Part shown: piece after piece, positions 1-6,148 of the stretch | Layout of the letters: every line of letters starts with the position of its first letter | Position numbering within the stretch: the stretch's first letter is position 1 | Source of the DNA: Actinomycetota bacterium | Lineage (GTDB): Bacteria; Actinomycetota; Actinomycetes; Nanopelagicales; Nanopelagicaceae | Assembly: GCA_947494085.1 (NCBI GenBank) | Contig: CANLTP010000037.1 | Coordinates: 1-7,848, forward strand | Direction of reading: 5' to 3' | Length of the DNA: 7,848 bases | Position numbers and translations under genes: made by a program | The notes under the pieces: generated by a model | Told to the model about the DNA's origin: nothing | Databases searched by the model: none | The model's input: only the letters and a program-made list of their open reading frames with translations

Positions 1-302
1 CTGATGCGATTGCCCGAAATGAATTGCGAATTGCGAATTTAGACCGGATAATTTGGCAGTGTCCAGTTGTTTTATTAGCTGATGTAAGAAGTGTTGGAGT
101 GCAGGGCGATGGCAGAACTTATGGCCACCCAATTGTGCTTCGACCAGTTTCATCAGAAGATGCAATGACTGCAGATTGGAGTCGGATCCCATACGAGGTA
201 TTGGAAAAGATTTCAACCCGCATTACAAATGAAGTAAGAGAAGTAAATAGAGTGGTCTTAGATGTAACATCAAAGCCACCTGGAACAATTGAATGGGAAT
301 AG
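1..302 (+). CDS. guaA: GMP synthase (glutamine-hydrolysing), C-terminal part; 5' end outside the window
   Basis: GMP synthase makes GMP from XMP, ATP and glutamine, the last step of the guanine branch of purine synthesis, in the cytosol. The reading frame is open from base 3 to the TAG at 300-302, giving the last 99 residues of a protein that is usually about 520 residues long. What is visible is the C-terminal dimerisation domain. Family hallmarks are [15 protein letters not shown], the [13 protein letters not shown] segment, and the invariant end KPPGTIEWE, whose lysine and glutamate lie near the XMP site in characterised GuaA proteins. No frameshift or early stop is seen. The next gene's ribosome binding site overlaps the stop codon, so the two are probably cotranscribed. 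The ATP-pyrophosphatase and glutaminase domains lie upstream and cannot be assessed. Identification is very secure. Confidence 0.96.
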   Translation, partial: DAIARNELRIANLDRIIWQCPVVLLADVRSVGVQGDGRTYGHPIVLRPVSSEDAMTADWSRIPYEVLEKISTRITNEVREVNRVVLDVTSKPPGTIEWE

Positions 303-306
303 GAGA
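301..306 (+). promoter_or_regulatory. Ribosome binding site that sets the cyclophilin start
   Basis: AGGAGA begins inside the guaA stop codon and ends 3 nt before the GTG at 310. It supports GTG 310 over the upstream in-frame TTG at 289, which lies inside guaA and would add seven residues in front of a normal signal peptide. The spacing is short but usable. Confidence 0.6.
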
Positions 307-309
307 AGC

Positions 310-999
310 GTGAAGCGTTCATTTGCAGTCGCAATAGTTGCAGCTCTCTTCGTCTCGCTATTTGCTGCAGCTCCAGCAAGCGCTGAAAAAAAGCCTAAGG
401 TTGTAAAGAAAGCTAACCAGGTAACTAAAGTGCAATCAATCTGCAAGCCAACCCAAGCTATTGGTCATAGACCGATGAAACTTCCAGTTCCAGAGATTAA
501 GAAACCATTTGTAAATAGAACTTTTACATTGAAAACAAACTGCGGCGACATTCAGATTGAAGCTGATGGCATAAATGCACCTTTAACTGTAGTTTCAATG
601 ACTTACCTAGCGAATAAAGGATTTTTTGATAAATCACCTTGTCATCGCTTAACGACTCAGGGAATATTTGTTCTGCAATGTGGTGATCCTTCAGGAACTG
701 GTTCAGGCGGCCCCGCTTACACAGCGCCTGACGAGAATCTTCCAACCGGAAGTGGAAATATTTATCCAGCTGGATCGGTTGCAATGGCAAATTCTGGTCC
801 AGGAACTAATGGCAGCCAATTTTTCATTGTTTATGAAGATAATTCCAAACTCGGGCCAAATTACACACTTTGGGGAAAAATAGTTAAAGGGCTTGAGATT
901 GTAAAGGCAGTTGCTGCGTTAGGTTCTAATAATTCCAATGGACCCGGAGATGGGCGACCAAACCAGCCAATCGCAATTGAAAAAGCTAGTTCTCGTTAA
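310..999 (+). CDS. Exported cyclophilin-type peptidyl-prolyl cis-trans isomerase
   Basis: The product is predicted to catalyse cis-trans isomerisation of X-Pro bonds and to assist protein folding outside the membrane. With the GTG start it has 229 residues. Residues 1-25 form a Sec signal peptide: MKR, a hydrophobic stretch, then APASA with likely cleavage before EKK. A lysine-rich linker follows (about 26-45), and the cyclophilin domain spans about 71-226. Matches to cyclophilin include the HR pair at 112-113 (active-site Arg), LQCGDP at 122-127, GSGGPAY at 131-137, MANSGPGTNGSQFF at 159-172 and LWGKIVKG at 187-194. The histidine late in the active site of human CypA is replaced here by the NYT stretch, as in many bacterial forms. 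There is no lipobox cysteine, so it should be secreted or cell-wall associated. Four cysteines (45, 78, 111, 124) could form disulfides. It follows guaA by 7 nt. Family assignment is firm; the natural substrate is unknown. Confidence 0.92.
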   Translation: MKRSFAVAIVAALFVSLFAAAPASAEKKPKVVKKANQVTKVQSICKPTQAIGHRPMKLPVPEIKKPFVNRTFTLKTNCGDIQIEADGINAPLTVVSMTYLANKGFFDKSPCHRLTTQGIFVLQCGDPSGTGSGGPAYTAPDENLPTGSGNIYPAGSVAMANSGPGTNGSQFFIVYEDNSKLGPNYTLWGKIVKGLEIVKAVAALGSNNSNGPGDGRPNQPIAIEKASSR

Positions 1000-1003
1000 T
1001 TAA
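996..1003. other. TTAATTAA palindrome providing both convergent stop codons
   Basis: The isomerase gene stops with TAA at 997-999. The minus-strand deacetylase stops with TAA read from 1002-1000. Both lie in one perfect 8-bp palindrome, so there is no intergenic DNA. I see no GC-rich hairpin with a T tract here, so any terminator would have to lie inside a coding sequence or be factor-dependent. Confidence 0.75.
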
Positions 1004-1725
1004 TCGCTAGAAACTATTTTAAATATTTCGGCTAATCGGCCATCTGGTAAACCATTTAATTTTGCGTTTCGTTCGCCCCATTCACGTAATGAGTTTTCTA
1101 AATTTGGATTGTGGGCTGTCTGGCTTACATGAGCATGAAGAGCGGCAATCTTTTTATCGAAGGTCTCGGTTACATCAACAAAATGGTCAGGCGTATGGTG
1201 CGCCATAACCCAAAGTTCGCGAACTCGCCATGGCTCTAAGCCCTCATCTTTAAGTAAGTCTTCAAAGGCAAATGGATTTCTGGCATCTGGATAGACCGCT
1301 TGAATTGCTGCTTCTCCGGCCGCCATGTGATCTGGATGGCTGGCAAATAATCGATCCCAATTTCGTTCTGGACTTTGGACCAGCATTCGCTGCGGTTTGG
1401 TCTTACGGATTTCGCGCACAATTTGTTTACGCAATTCGATTGTTGGTTCTAGCCAACCATCCCGATGATTTAAGAATTCAATATTCGTTACGCCGAGAAT
1501 CTTTCCAGCATCACGCTGTTCTTTCTGACGAATCTTAGGCATATCCTCACGAGGAACATCAGGATCGTCGCCACCTTGGTCGCCATTTGTGCAGATGCAA
1601 TATGAAACTTCGATTCCGCGTGCCGTCCATTGTGCGATAGTTCCAGCAGCCCCGAAATCAAGGTCATCTGGATGCGCAGTTACGACAAGAACACGTTCAA
1701 TTTCAGAATCATCTAAGAGAGGCAT
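1000..1725 (-). CDS. PIG-L/LmbE family zinc-dependent N-deacetylase
   Basis: The family removes N-acetyl groups from sugar conjugates. In actinobacteria it includes MshB and Mca of mycothiol metabolism as well as many uncharacterised members. The protein has 241 residues. AHPDD at 17-21 supplies His18 and Asp21 as zinc ligands and Asp20 as the probable general base. SHPDH at 129-133 supplies the second motif, with His133 as the third ligand and His130 as a catalytic histidine, by analogy with MshB. TNGDQGG at 46-52 is the usual loop after the second strand. No signal peptide or membrane segment is seen, so it should be cytosolic. At 241 residues it is shorter than typical MshB or Mca (about 290-300), so I do not assign either name. 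The ATG lacks a Shine-Dalgarno sequence but has a -10-like TAAGAT just upstream. The gene is divergent from pcrA. Family is certain; substrate is unknown. Confidence 0.9.
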   Translation of the reverse strand: MPLLDDSEIERVLVVTAHPDDLDFGAAGTIAQWTARGIEVSYCICTNGDQGGDDPDVPREDMPKIRQKEQRDAGKILGVTNIEFLNHRDGWLEPTIELRKQIVREIRKTKPQRMLVQSPERNWDRLFASHPDHMAAGEAAIQAVYPDARNPFAFEDLLKDEGLEPWRVRELWVMAHHTPDHFVDVTETFDKKIAALHAHVSQTAHNPNLENSLREWGERNAKLNGLPDGRLAEIFKIVSSD

Positions 1726-1731
1726 TAGGCA

Positions 1732-1737
1732 ATCTTA
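1732..1737 (-). promoter_or_regulatory. Candidate -10 element for leaderless transcription of the deacetylase gene
   Basis: On the minus strand TAAGAT (TANNNT type) ends 6 nt before the ATG at 1725, so the expected transcription start falls on or next to the A of the start codon. No Shine-Dalgarno sequence is visible. No convincing -35 hexamer is found, which is common in actinobacterial promoters. Inference from spacing only. Confidence 0.45.
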
Positions 1738-1746
1738 GGAGAAGTC

Positions 1747-1761
1747 CACACCTTATGTGTG
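1747..1761. repeat. Inverted repeat CACAC-N5-GTGTG in the divergent spacer
   Basis: CACAC, CTTAT, GTGTG form a perfect 5-bp inverted repeat around a 5-base centre. It lies upstream of the candidate -10 elements of both divergent genes, where a regulator could sit. The arms are short and could arise by chance. Confidence 0.35.
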
Positions 1762-1770
1762 CCCTTATTG

Positions 1771-1786
1771 TGAGTCGTTAGACTCA
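1771..1786. repeat. 16-bp inverted repeat TGAGTC-N4-GACTCA overlapping the pcrA promoter; possible operator
   Basis: TGAGTC, GTTA, GACTCA form a perfect 6-bp inverted repeat ending 5 nt before the pcrA ATG. The right arm contains most of the candidate -10 TAGACT. The spacing (6-4-6) resembles a dimeric repressor site. It does not match the actinobacterial LexA box as I know it (TCGAAC-N4-GTTCGA), so SOS control by that consensus is not supported. No regulator can be named. Confidence 0.45.
1779..1784 (+). promoter_or_regulatory. Candidate -10 element for leaderless transcription of pcrA
   Basis: TAGACT fits TANNNT and ends 7 nt before the ATG at 1792, placing transcription start at or about the first base of the start codon. 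Only a weak AGG precedes the ATG. No good -35 is seen at 16-18 bp spacing. The arrangement mirrors that on the opposite strand. Confidence 0.45.
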
Positions 1787-1791
1787 GGCCT

Positions 1792-4017
1792 ATGTCTTCA
1801 GATTCGCTAGTTAATGGCTTGAACCCACAGCAGCAAGCCGCTGTAACACACCAAGGTTCGCCATTGCTCGTTGTCGCCGGTGCCGGGTCTGGCAAAACTC
1901 GAGTTTTAACTCGGCGAATTGCATACCTGCTTGGTCAACGTGGAGTTAATCCATATGAAGTTCTGGCAATTACTTTTACAAATAAAGCTGCAGCTGAAAT
2001 GAAAGAGCGAGTCGCCGAACTTGTTGGCGATCGCGCAAGATCGATGTGGGTCTCAACATTTCACTCGGCTTGCGTTCGTATTCTTCGCCAAGAAGCAGCG
2101 AAGCTTGGCTATTCAAATTCTTTCACGATTTATGATTCATCAGATAGTTTGCGACTTATAACTTTAGTAATGAAAGATATGAATTTAGATATTAAGCGTT
2201 ATGCGCCAAGAGCGGTTGCTGGACTTATCTCACAAGCAAAGAATGAGCTACAAGGGCCAGCAGATTTTGTTCAATCTTCAGATAACCAATTTAATGAAGT
2301 AGTTGCAGAAGTATTTGCGCATTACCAAAAGCGATTAGTTAGCGCTAATGCAATGGACTTTGATGATTTGATTTGCAGAACAGTTGAAATCTTGCAACGA
2401 AATCCAGAGAGTCGCCAGCGCTATCGATCACGCTTTAGACATGTTCTTGTAGATGAATATCAAGATACAAATCATGCGCAATATATGTTGATTAAAGAGT
2501 TGGTAGGCACTGAGGGCGAGGGAATTCCACTTGCCGAATTATGCGTAGTCGGCGATGCCGATCAATCAATCTACGCATTTCGTGGAGCAAATATTCGAAA
2601 TATTTTGCAGTTTGAAGCTGACTATCCAAGTGCAAAAACAATTCTTCTTGAACAGAATTATCGATCCACTCAAAATATTCTTACCGCAGCGAATGCCGTA
2701 ATTTCAAATAATGAGGGGCGCAAAGCGAAAAACCTCTGGTCCGAATCAGGTTCTGGTTCAAAGATCACCGGCTATGTTGCAGAGAGCGAACATGACGAGG
2801 CCAATAACATAGTTACAGAGATAGGAAGATTGCGCAGCGAGAACATTTCACAGCCCGGAGATGCTGCAATCTTCTATCGAACTAATGCGCAATCTCGAGT
2901 ATTTGAAGAAGTCTTCCTGCGTTCGGCAATTCCCTACAAAGTTGTTGGTGGTGTTCGATTCTACGAACGCAAAGAGGTAAAGGATTTTCTGGCCTATTTA
3001 AGAGTTCTGGTTAATAGCGAAGATGAGATTTCATTACGAAGAATAATAAATACACCGAAGCGAGGTATCGGAGATCGGGCTTTAGATACCGTTGATTTAT
3101 TTGCCCAAGATACTGGAATCTCATTCTGGAGCGCACTAAATCGAGCAGCAGAAGTCCCAAGTATTCCAACTCGATCAATATCTGCCATTAATGATTTTGT
3201 TCATTTGATTACTTCGTTAGCCGTTCTAGTTGAAGCAAAAACTAGGCCATCAGTAATTGCGCAAGCAGTTCTCGAGCAATCGGGATTACTCAATGAATTA
3301 GAGAAGAGCGATGATTTACAAGATGAAAGCCGGGTTGAAAACTTACAAGAATTAGTCTCTGTCGCAGTTGAATATGAAGAGGGCGAAGTAGAAGAAGGTG
3401 AAGAAATTTCCCTTCTTGGTTTCTTAGAAAATGTTTCTCTTGTCGCAGATTCAGATCAAATACCAGATGGCGAAGACCACGGTGGAGTTGTTACCTTGAT
3501 GACGCTGCATACCGCAAAAGGATTGGAATTTCCGACAGTTTTCCTAACCGGCATGGAGGAAGGAATCTTTCCGCACTCTAGAACTTTAGGAGATCGGGAA
3601 GAGATTGAAGAAGAGCGCAGGCTGGCTTATGTTGGTTTAACCAGAGCGCGTGCCAGGTTATATGTTTCAAGATCTGAATATCGCAGCTCTTGGGGCGCTC
3701 CAACTTACAATCCACCATCACGTTTTCTTGCAGAAATTCCAGAAGATGTTATTGAATGGAACGAACATGCACCTGCACCATCTCGTTCCAGTATTTTAAA
3801 AACTTCACACTTCACTCCAGCGCCAAGAGCTACAGGTCGCAAAGCTTCAACAACCATGGTCCTAGTAAATGGAGATCGTGTGTCACATGACACATTTGGA
3901 TTAGGGACAGTAGTTGCGGTTGTTGGAGAGGGAGATCGCGCGGAGGCCACGATTAATTTCGGCTCACTTGGCGAAAAACGGTTATTGCTTCGTTATGCGC
4001 CGGTAGAGAAGCTATAA
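1792..4017 (+). CDS. pcrA: ATP-dependent 3'-5' DNA helicase PcrA/UvrD1 (superfamily 1A)
   Basis: PcrA/UvrD helicases unwind DNA in nucleotide excision repair, displace RecA and help at transcription-replication conflicts. The 741-residue product matches family length. All SF1A motifs are present and in order: Q-motif NPQQQAAV at 11-18, Walker A AGAGSGKT at 29-36, Walker B with DEYQDT at 221-226, motif III GDADQSIYAFRG at 254-265, motif IV QNYRS at 288-292, motif V TLHTAKGLEF at 571-580 and motif VI RLAYVGLTRAR at 610-620. An acidic stretch at 529-538 precedes motif V. Residues 694-741 (GDRVSHDTFGLGTVVAV...) form the C-terminal Tudor-like domain that binds RNA polymerase in Bacillus and E. coli homologues. 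Gene position just before sucCD matches mycobacterial uvrD1 (Rv0949). The ATG at 1792 is the first sensible start and gives the expected N-terminus. Confidence 0.96.
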   Translation: MSSDSLVNGLNPQQQAAVTHQGSPLLVVAGAGSGKTRVLTRRIAYLLGQRGVNPYEVLAITFTNKAAAEMKERVAELVGDRARSMWVSTFHSACVRILRQEAAKLGYSNSFTIYDSSDSLRLITLVMKDMNLDIKRYAPRAVAGLISQAKNELQGPADFVQSSDNQFNEVVAEVFAHYQKRLVSANAMDFDDLICRTVEILQRNPESRQRYRSRFRHVLVDEYQDTNHAQYMLIKELVGTEGEGIPLAELCVVGDADQSIYAFRGANIRNILQFEADYPSAKTILLEQNYRSTQNILTAANAVISNNEGRKAKNLWSESGSGSKITGYVAESEHDEANNIVTEIGRLRSENISQPGDAAIFYRTNAQSRVFEEVFLRSAIPYKVVGGVRFYERKEVKDFLAYLRVLVNSEDEISLRRIINTPKRGIGDRALDTVDLFAQDTGISFWSALNRAAEVPSIPTRSISAINDFVHLITSLAVLVEAKTRPSVIAQAVLEQSGLLNELEKSDDLQDESRVENLQELVSVAVEYEEGEVEEGEEISLLGFLENVSLVADSDQIPDGEDHGGVVTLMTLHTAKGLEFPTVFLTGMEEGIFPHSRTLGDREEIEEERRLAYVGLTRARARLYVSRSEYRSSWGAPTYNPPSRFLAEIPEDVIEWNEHAPAPSRSSILKTSHFTPAPRATGRKASTTMVLVNGDRVSHDTFGLGTVVAVVGEGDRAEATINFGSLGEKRLLLRYAPVEKL

Positions 4018-4085
4018 ATAACCACTAAGATTTCGGCTATTCGCAAGCACTTAAATTAAGTAATTAATTATGAATGGGGCAACTA
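4018..4085 (+). promoter_or_regulatory. Spacer between pcrA and sucC with likely sucCD promoter; no terminator seen
   Basis: This 68-bp spacer is very AT-rich in its second half. It holds the near-palindrome CTTAA-A-TTAAG at 4050-4060 and then TAATTAATTA at 4061-4070. TAAATT at 4052-4057 fits TANNNT and is the best -10 candidate; I see no good -35. GGGG at 4076-4079, six bases before the GTG at 4086, may serve as a weak ribosome binding site. No hairpin plus T tract follows pcrA, so read-through into sucC is possible. Confidence 0.35.
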
Positions 4086-5246
4086 GTGGATCTCTTTGAG
4101 TATCAAGCTAGAGATCTTTTCGAATCACACGGCGTTCCAGTTTTAGGTGGCGCTGTTGCGTTTACACCTGAAGAAGCTGAAACCGCTGCTGCATCAATGG
4201 GCGGACGTGTGGTCGTAAAAGCACAAGTAAAAGTTGGTGGCCGCGGAAAAGCTGGTGGCGTGAAGCTTGCTGAAAGCGCGAGTGATGCCCGGGAAAAAGC
4301 TGCAGCAATTCTTGGAATGGATATCAAGGGTCACACTGTTCATAAAGTAATGATCGCGCAAGCTGCGCCAATTGAAGCTGAATATTACTTAGCAATTTTA
4401 TTGGATCGAGCAAACCGAAACTTTTTAGTGATGGCCTCAGTTGCCGGTGGAATGGAAATTGAAGAAGTCGCACACAAGACTCCAGAAAAATTAGCACGAA
4501 TTGGTATTGATCCAAATATCGGAATCTCAAAAGAGAAGGCCCGAGAAATAGTTTTAGCTGGTCAGTTCCCAGCCGATGTTGTCGATCAAGTTATAGAAGT
4601 GCTTCTTAAATTATGGGCAGCATTTGTTGCAGAAGATGCAACTCTTATGGAGATCAATCCACTCGTAAAAACAAGTGATGGAAAAGTTGTTGCTCTAGAT
4701 GGAAAAGTAACACTTGACGACAGCGCAGATTTTCGTCATCCTGGTCATGAAGCGCTAATTGATCATGCAGCTGCAAATCCATTAGAAGCGGCAGCAAAGG
4801 CAAAGAATCTAAATTATGTGAAATTAGATGGCCAAGTTGGAATTATTGGTAATGGCGCGGGCTTAGTAATGAGTACTCTCGATGTCGTTGCATATGCTGG
4901 TGAAAAGTTTGGTGTTAAGCCAGCAAACTTCTTAGATATTGGTGGCGGTGCTTCAGCGCAGGTTATGGCAGATGGTCTCGGAATCATTCTTGGCGACCCT
5001 GATGTAAAGAGCGTATTTGTTAATGTATTTGGTGGAATCACAGCATGTGATGCGGTTGCCAACGGAATTGTTCAGGCGCTATCAATGCTTGGAGCAGCAG
5101 CAACTAAACCAATCGTGGTTCGCCTAGATGGAAACAATGTAATTGAAGGTCGCCGCATTCTTAATGAAGCAGCTCACCCACTAATTCAACAGCTTGAAAC
5201 TATGGATGGCGCAGCAGCACGCGCTGCAGAATTGGCGGCAAAGTAA
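4086..5246 (+). CDS. sucC: Succinyl-CoA synthetase (ADP-forming), beta subunit
   Basis: The beta subunit binds nucleotide and Mg2+ and, with SucD, interconverts succinyl-CoA and succinate with formation of ATP or GTP in the TCA cycle. From the GTG start it has 386 residues, close to E. coli SucC (388). The ATP-grasp fold covers about 1-235: [18 protein letters not shown] at 43-60, MEINPLV at 188-194 with Glu189 and Asn191 near the metal, and ALDGKV at 203-208. The C-terminal ligase domain follows: [15 protein letters not shown] at 252-266, FLDIGGGAS at 282-290 and [12 protein letters not shown] at 311-322. I chose GTG 4086 because it gives [11 protein letters not shown], the usual family N-terminus. 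An in-frame ATG at 4074 would add MGQL and has no Shine-Dalgarno sequence. Nucleotide preference cannot be read by eye. The stop overlaps sucD by one base. Confidence 0.95.
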   Translation: MDLFEYQARDLFESHGVPVLGGAVAFTPEEAETAAASMGGRVVVKAQVKVGGRGKAGGVKLAESASDAREKAAAILGMDIKGHTVHKVMIAQAAPIEAEYYLAILLDRANRNFLVMASVAGGMEIEEVAHKTPEKLARIGIDPNIGISKEKAREIVLAGQFPADVVDQVIEVLLKLWAAFVAEDATLMEINPLVKTSDGKVVALDGKVTLDDSADFRHPGHEALIDHAAANPLEAAAKAKNLNYVKLDGQVGIIGNGAGLVMSTLDVVAYAGEKFGVKPANFLDIGGGASAQVMADGLGIILGDPDVKSVFVNVFGGITACDAVANGIVQALSMLGAAATKPIVVRLDGNNVIEGRRILNEAAHPLIQQLETMDGAAARAAELAAK

Positions 5247-6133
5247 TGGCTATCTTTATAAACGAAAATACTAAAGTTCTAGTTCAAGGAATGACTGGAT
5301 CTGAAGGAACTAAGCACACTGCAAGAATGATTAAGTCCGGAACTAAAATTGTCGGTGGCGTTACTCCAGGCAAAGGCGGACAGAGCGTCGAAATTGAAGG
5401 TGTAACACTTCCAGTTTTTAACAGCGTATCTGAAGCAGTTGCAGCTACTGGTGCAAATGCATCTGTTGTATTCGTTCCACCAAAGTTTGCTAAGGCAGCA
5501 GTAATTGATGCGATTGATGCGAAGTTGCCGCTAGTCGTTGTAATCACCGAAGGAATCCCAGTTCATGATTCAGCTGCTTTTTATGCTTATGCTGTTGAAA
5601 AAGGAACAACTCGTTTAGTTGGACCAAACTGCCCAGGACTAATAAGTCCAGGAAAATCAAATATTGGAATTATCCCAGCAGATATCACTGGCCCAGGTCG
5701 GATTGGTTTGGTATCAAAATCTGGAACTCTTACTTATCAAATGATGTATGAACTTCGTGACTTTGGTTTCAGCACTGCAGTTGGTATCGGTGGCGATCCA
5801 ATTATTGGAACAACACACATCGATTGTTTACGCGCCTTTCAAGATGACCCAGATACTGATGCCATCGTGATGATTGGTGAAATTGGTGGCGACGCCGAAG
5901 AACGTGCAGCTGCATTTATCGGTGAATACGTAACTAAGCCAGTTGTTGGTTATGTTGCAGGCTTCACTGCGCCAGAAGGTAAAACTATGGGACATGCTGG
6001 TGCAATCGTTTCGGGTTCATCCGGAACTGCTGCTGCAAAGCAGAGCGCACTTGAGGCGGTTGGTGTGAAAGTAGGAAAGACTCCGAGTGAGACAGCGCAA
6101 TTAATGCGCGATATCTTAAATAAAATTAAATAA
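5246..6133 (+). CDS. sucD: Succinyl-CoA synthetase (ADP-forming), alpha subunit
   Basis: The alpha subunit binds CoA and carries the catalytic histidine that is transiently phosphorylated during succinyl-CoA/succinate interconversion. It has 295 residues, normal for SucD. The N-terminal CoA-binding Rossmann domain covers about 1-145: [15 protein letters not shown] at 11-25, GGVTPGKGG at 37-45, [11 protein letters not shown] at 126-136. The ligase domain follows: [11 protein letters not shown] at 155-165, [14 protein letters not shown] at 180-193, and [13 protein letters not shown] at 245-257, where His250 is the phosphorylated residue. The start overlaps the sucC stop as TAATG, and only weak GGCGG lies upstream, so translation is probably coupled to sucC, which suits a protein needed in equal amounts. 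No anomaly is seen. Confidence 0.97.
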   Translation: MAIFINENTKVLVQGMTGSEGTKHTARMIKSGTKIVGGVTPGKGGQSVEIEGVTLPVFNSVSEAVAATGANASVVFVPPKFAKAAVIDAIDAKLPLVVVITEGIPVHDSAAFYAYAVEKGTTRLVGPNCPGLISPGKSNIGIIPADITGPGRIGLVSKSGTLTYQMMYELRDFGFSTAVGIGGDPIIGTTHIDCLRAFQDDPDTDAIVMIGEIGGDAEERAAAFIGEYVTKPVVGYVAGFTAPEGKTMGHAGAIVSGSSGTAAAKQSALEAVGVKVGKTPSETAQLMRDILNKIK

Positions 6134-6139
6134 GGAAGG
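6134..6139 (+). promoter_or_regulatory. Ribosome binding site that sets the TTG start of the perM-like gene
   Basis: GGAAGG directly follows the sucD stop codon and lies 9 nt before the TTG at 6149. It is the strongest Shine-Dalgarno sequence in the run and supports the TTG start, which gives a short N-terminus before the first membrane segment. Confidence 0.6.
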
Positions 6140-6148
6140 TTAAGCAAC

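Noticed and set aside
21..39. Tandem 7-bp repeat GAATTGC (two copies plus GAATT)
   Set aside because: It lies inside the guaA reading frame, is very short, and encodes ordinary residues (NELRIANL) in a variable part of the protein; most likely chance.
24..302. Reading this stretch as a separate 92-residue gene starting at TTG 24
   Set aside because: The frame is open to the window edge and the sequence is the GMP synthase C-terminal domain, so it is the end of a longer gene.
524..790. Antisense open frame opposite the isomerase gene
   Set aside because: No recognisable domain, no ribosome binding site considered convincing, and the plus-strand gene is certain. The same holds for other antisense frames at 119-379, 2994-3188, 3705-3950, 4103-4327, 4324-4530, 4814-5062, 5284-5547, 5950-6159, 7552-7761 and 7631-7840.
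1272..1538. Plus-strand open frame opposite the deacetylase gene
   Set aside because: It is a shadow of a gene with complete catalytic motifs on the minus strand and shows no family resemblance of its own.
1771..1786. SOS (LexA) box for pcrA
   Set aside because: The palindrome has the right size but its arms do not match the actinobacterial LexA consensus; kept only as an unassigned operator candidate.
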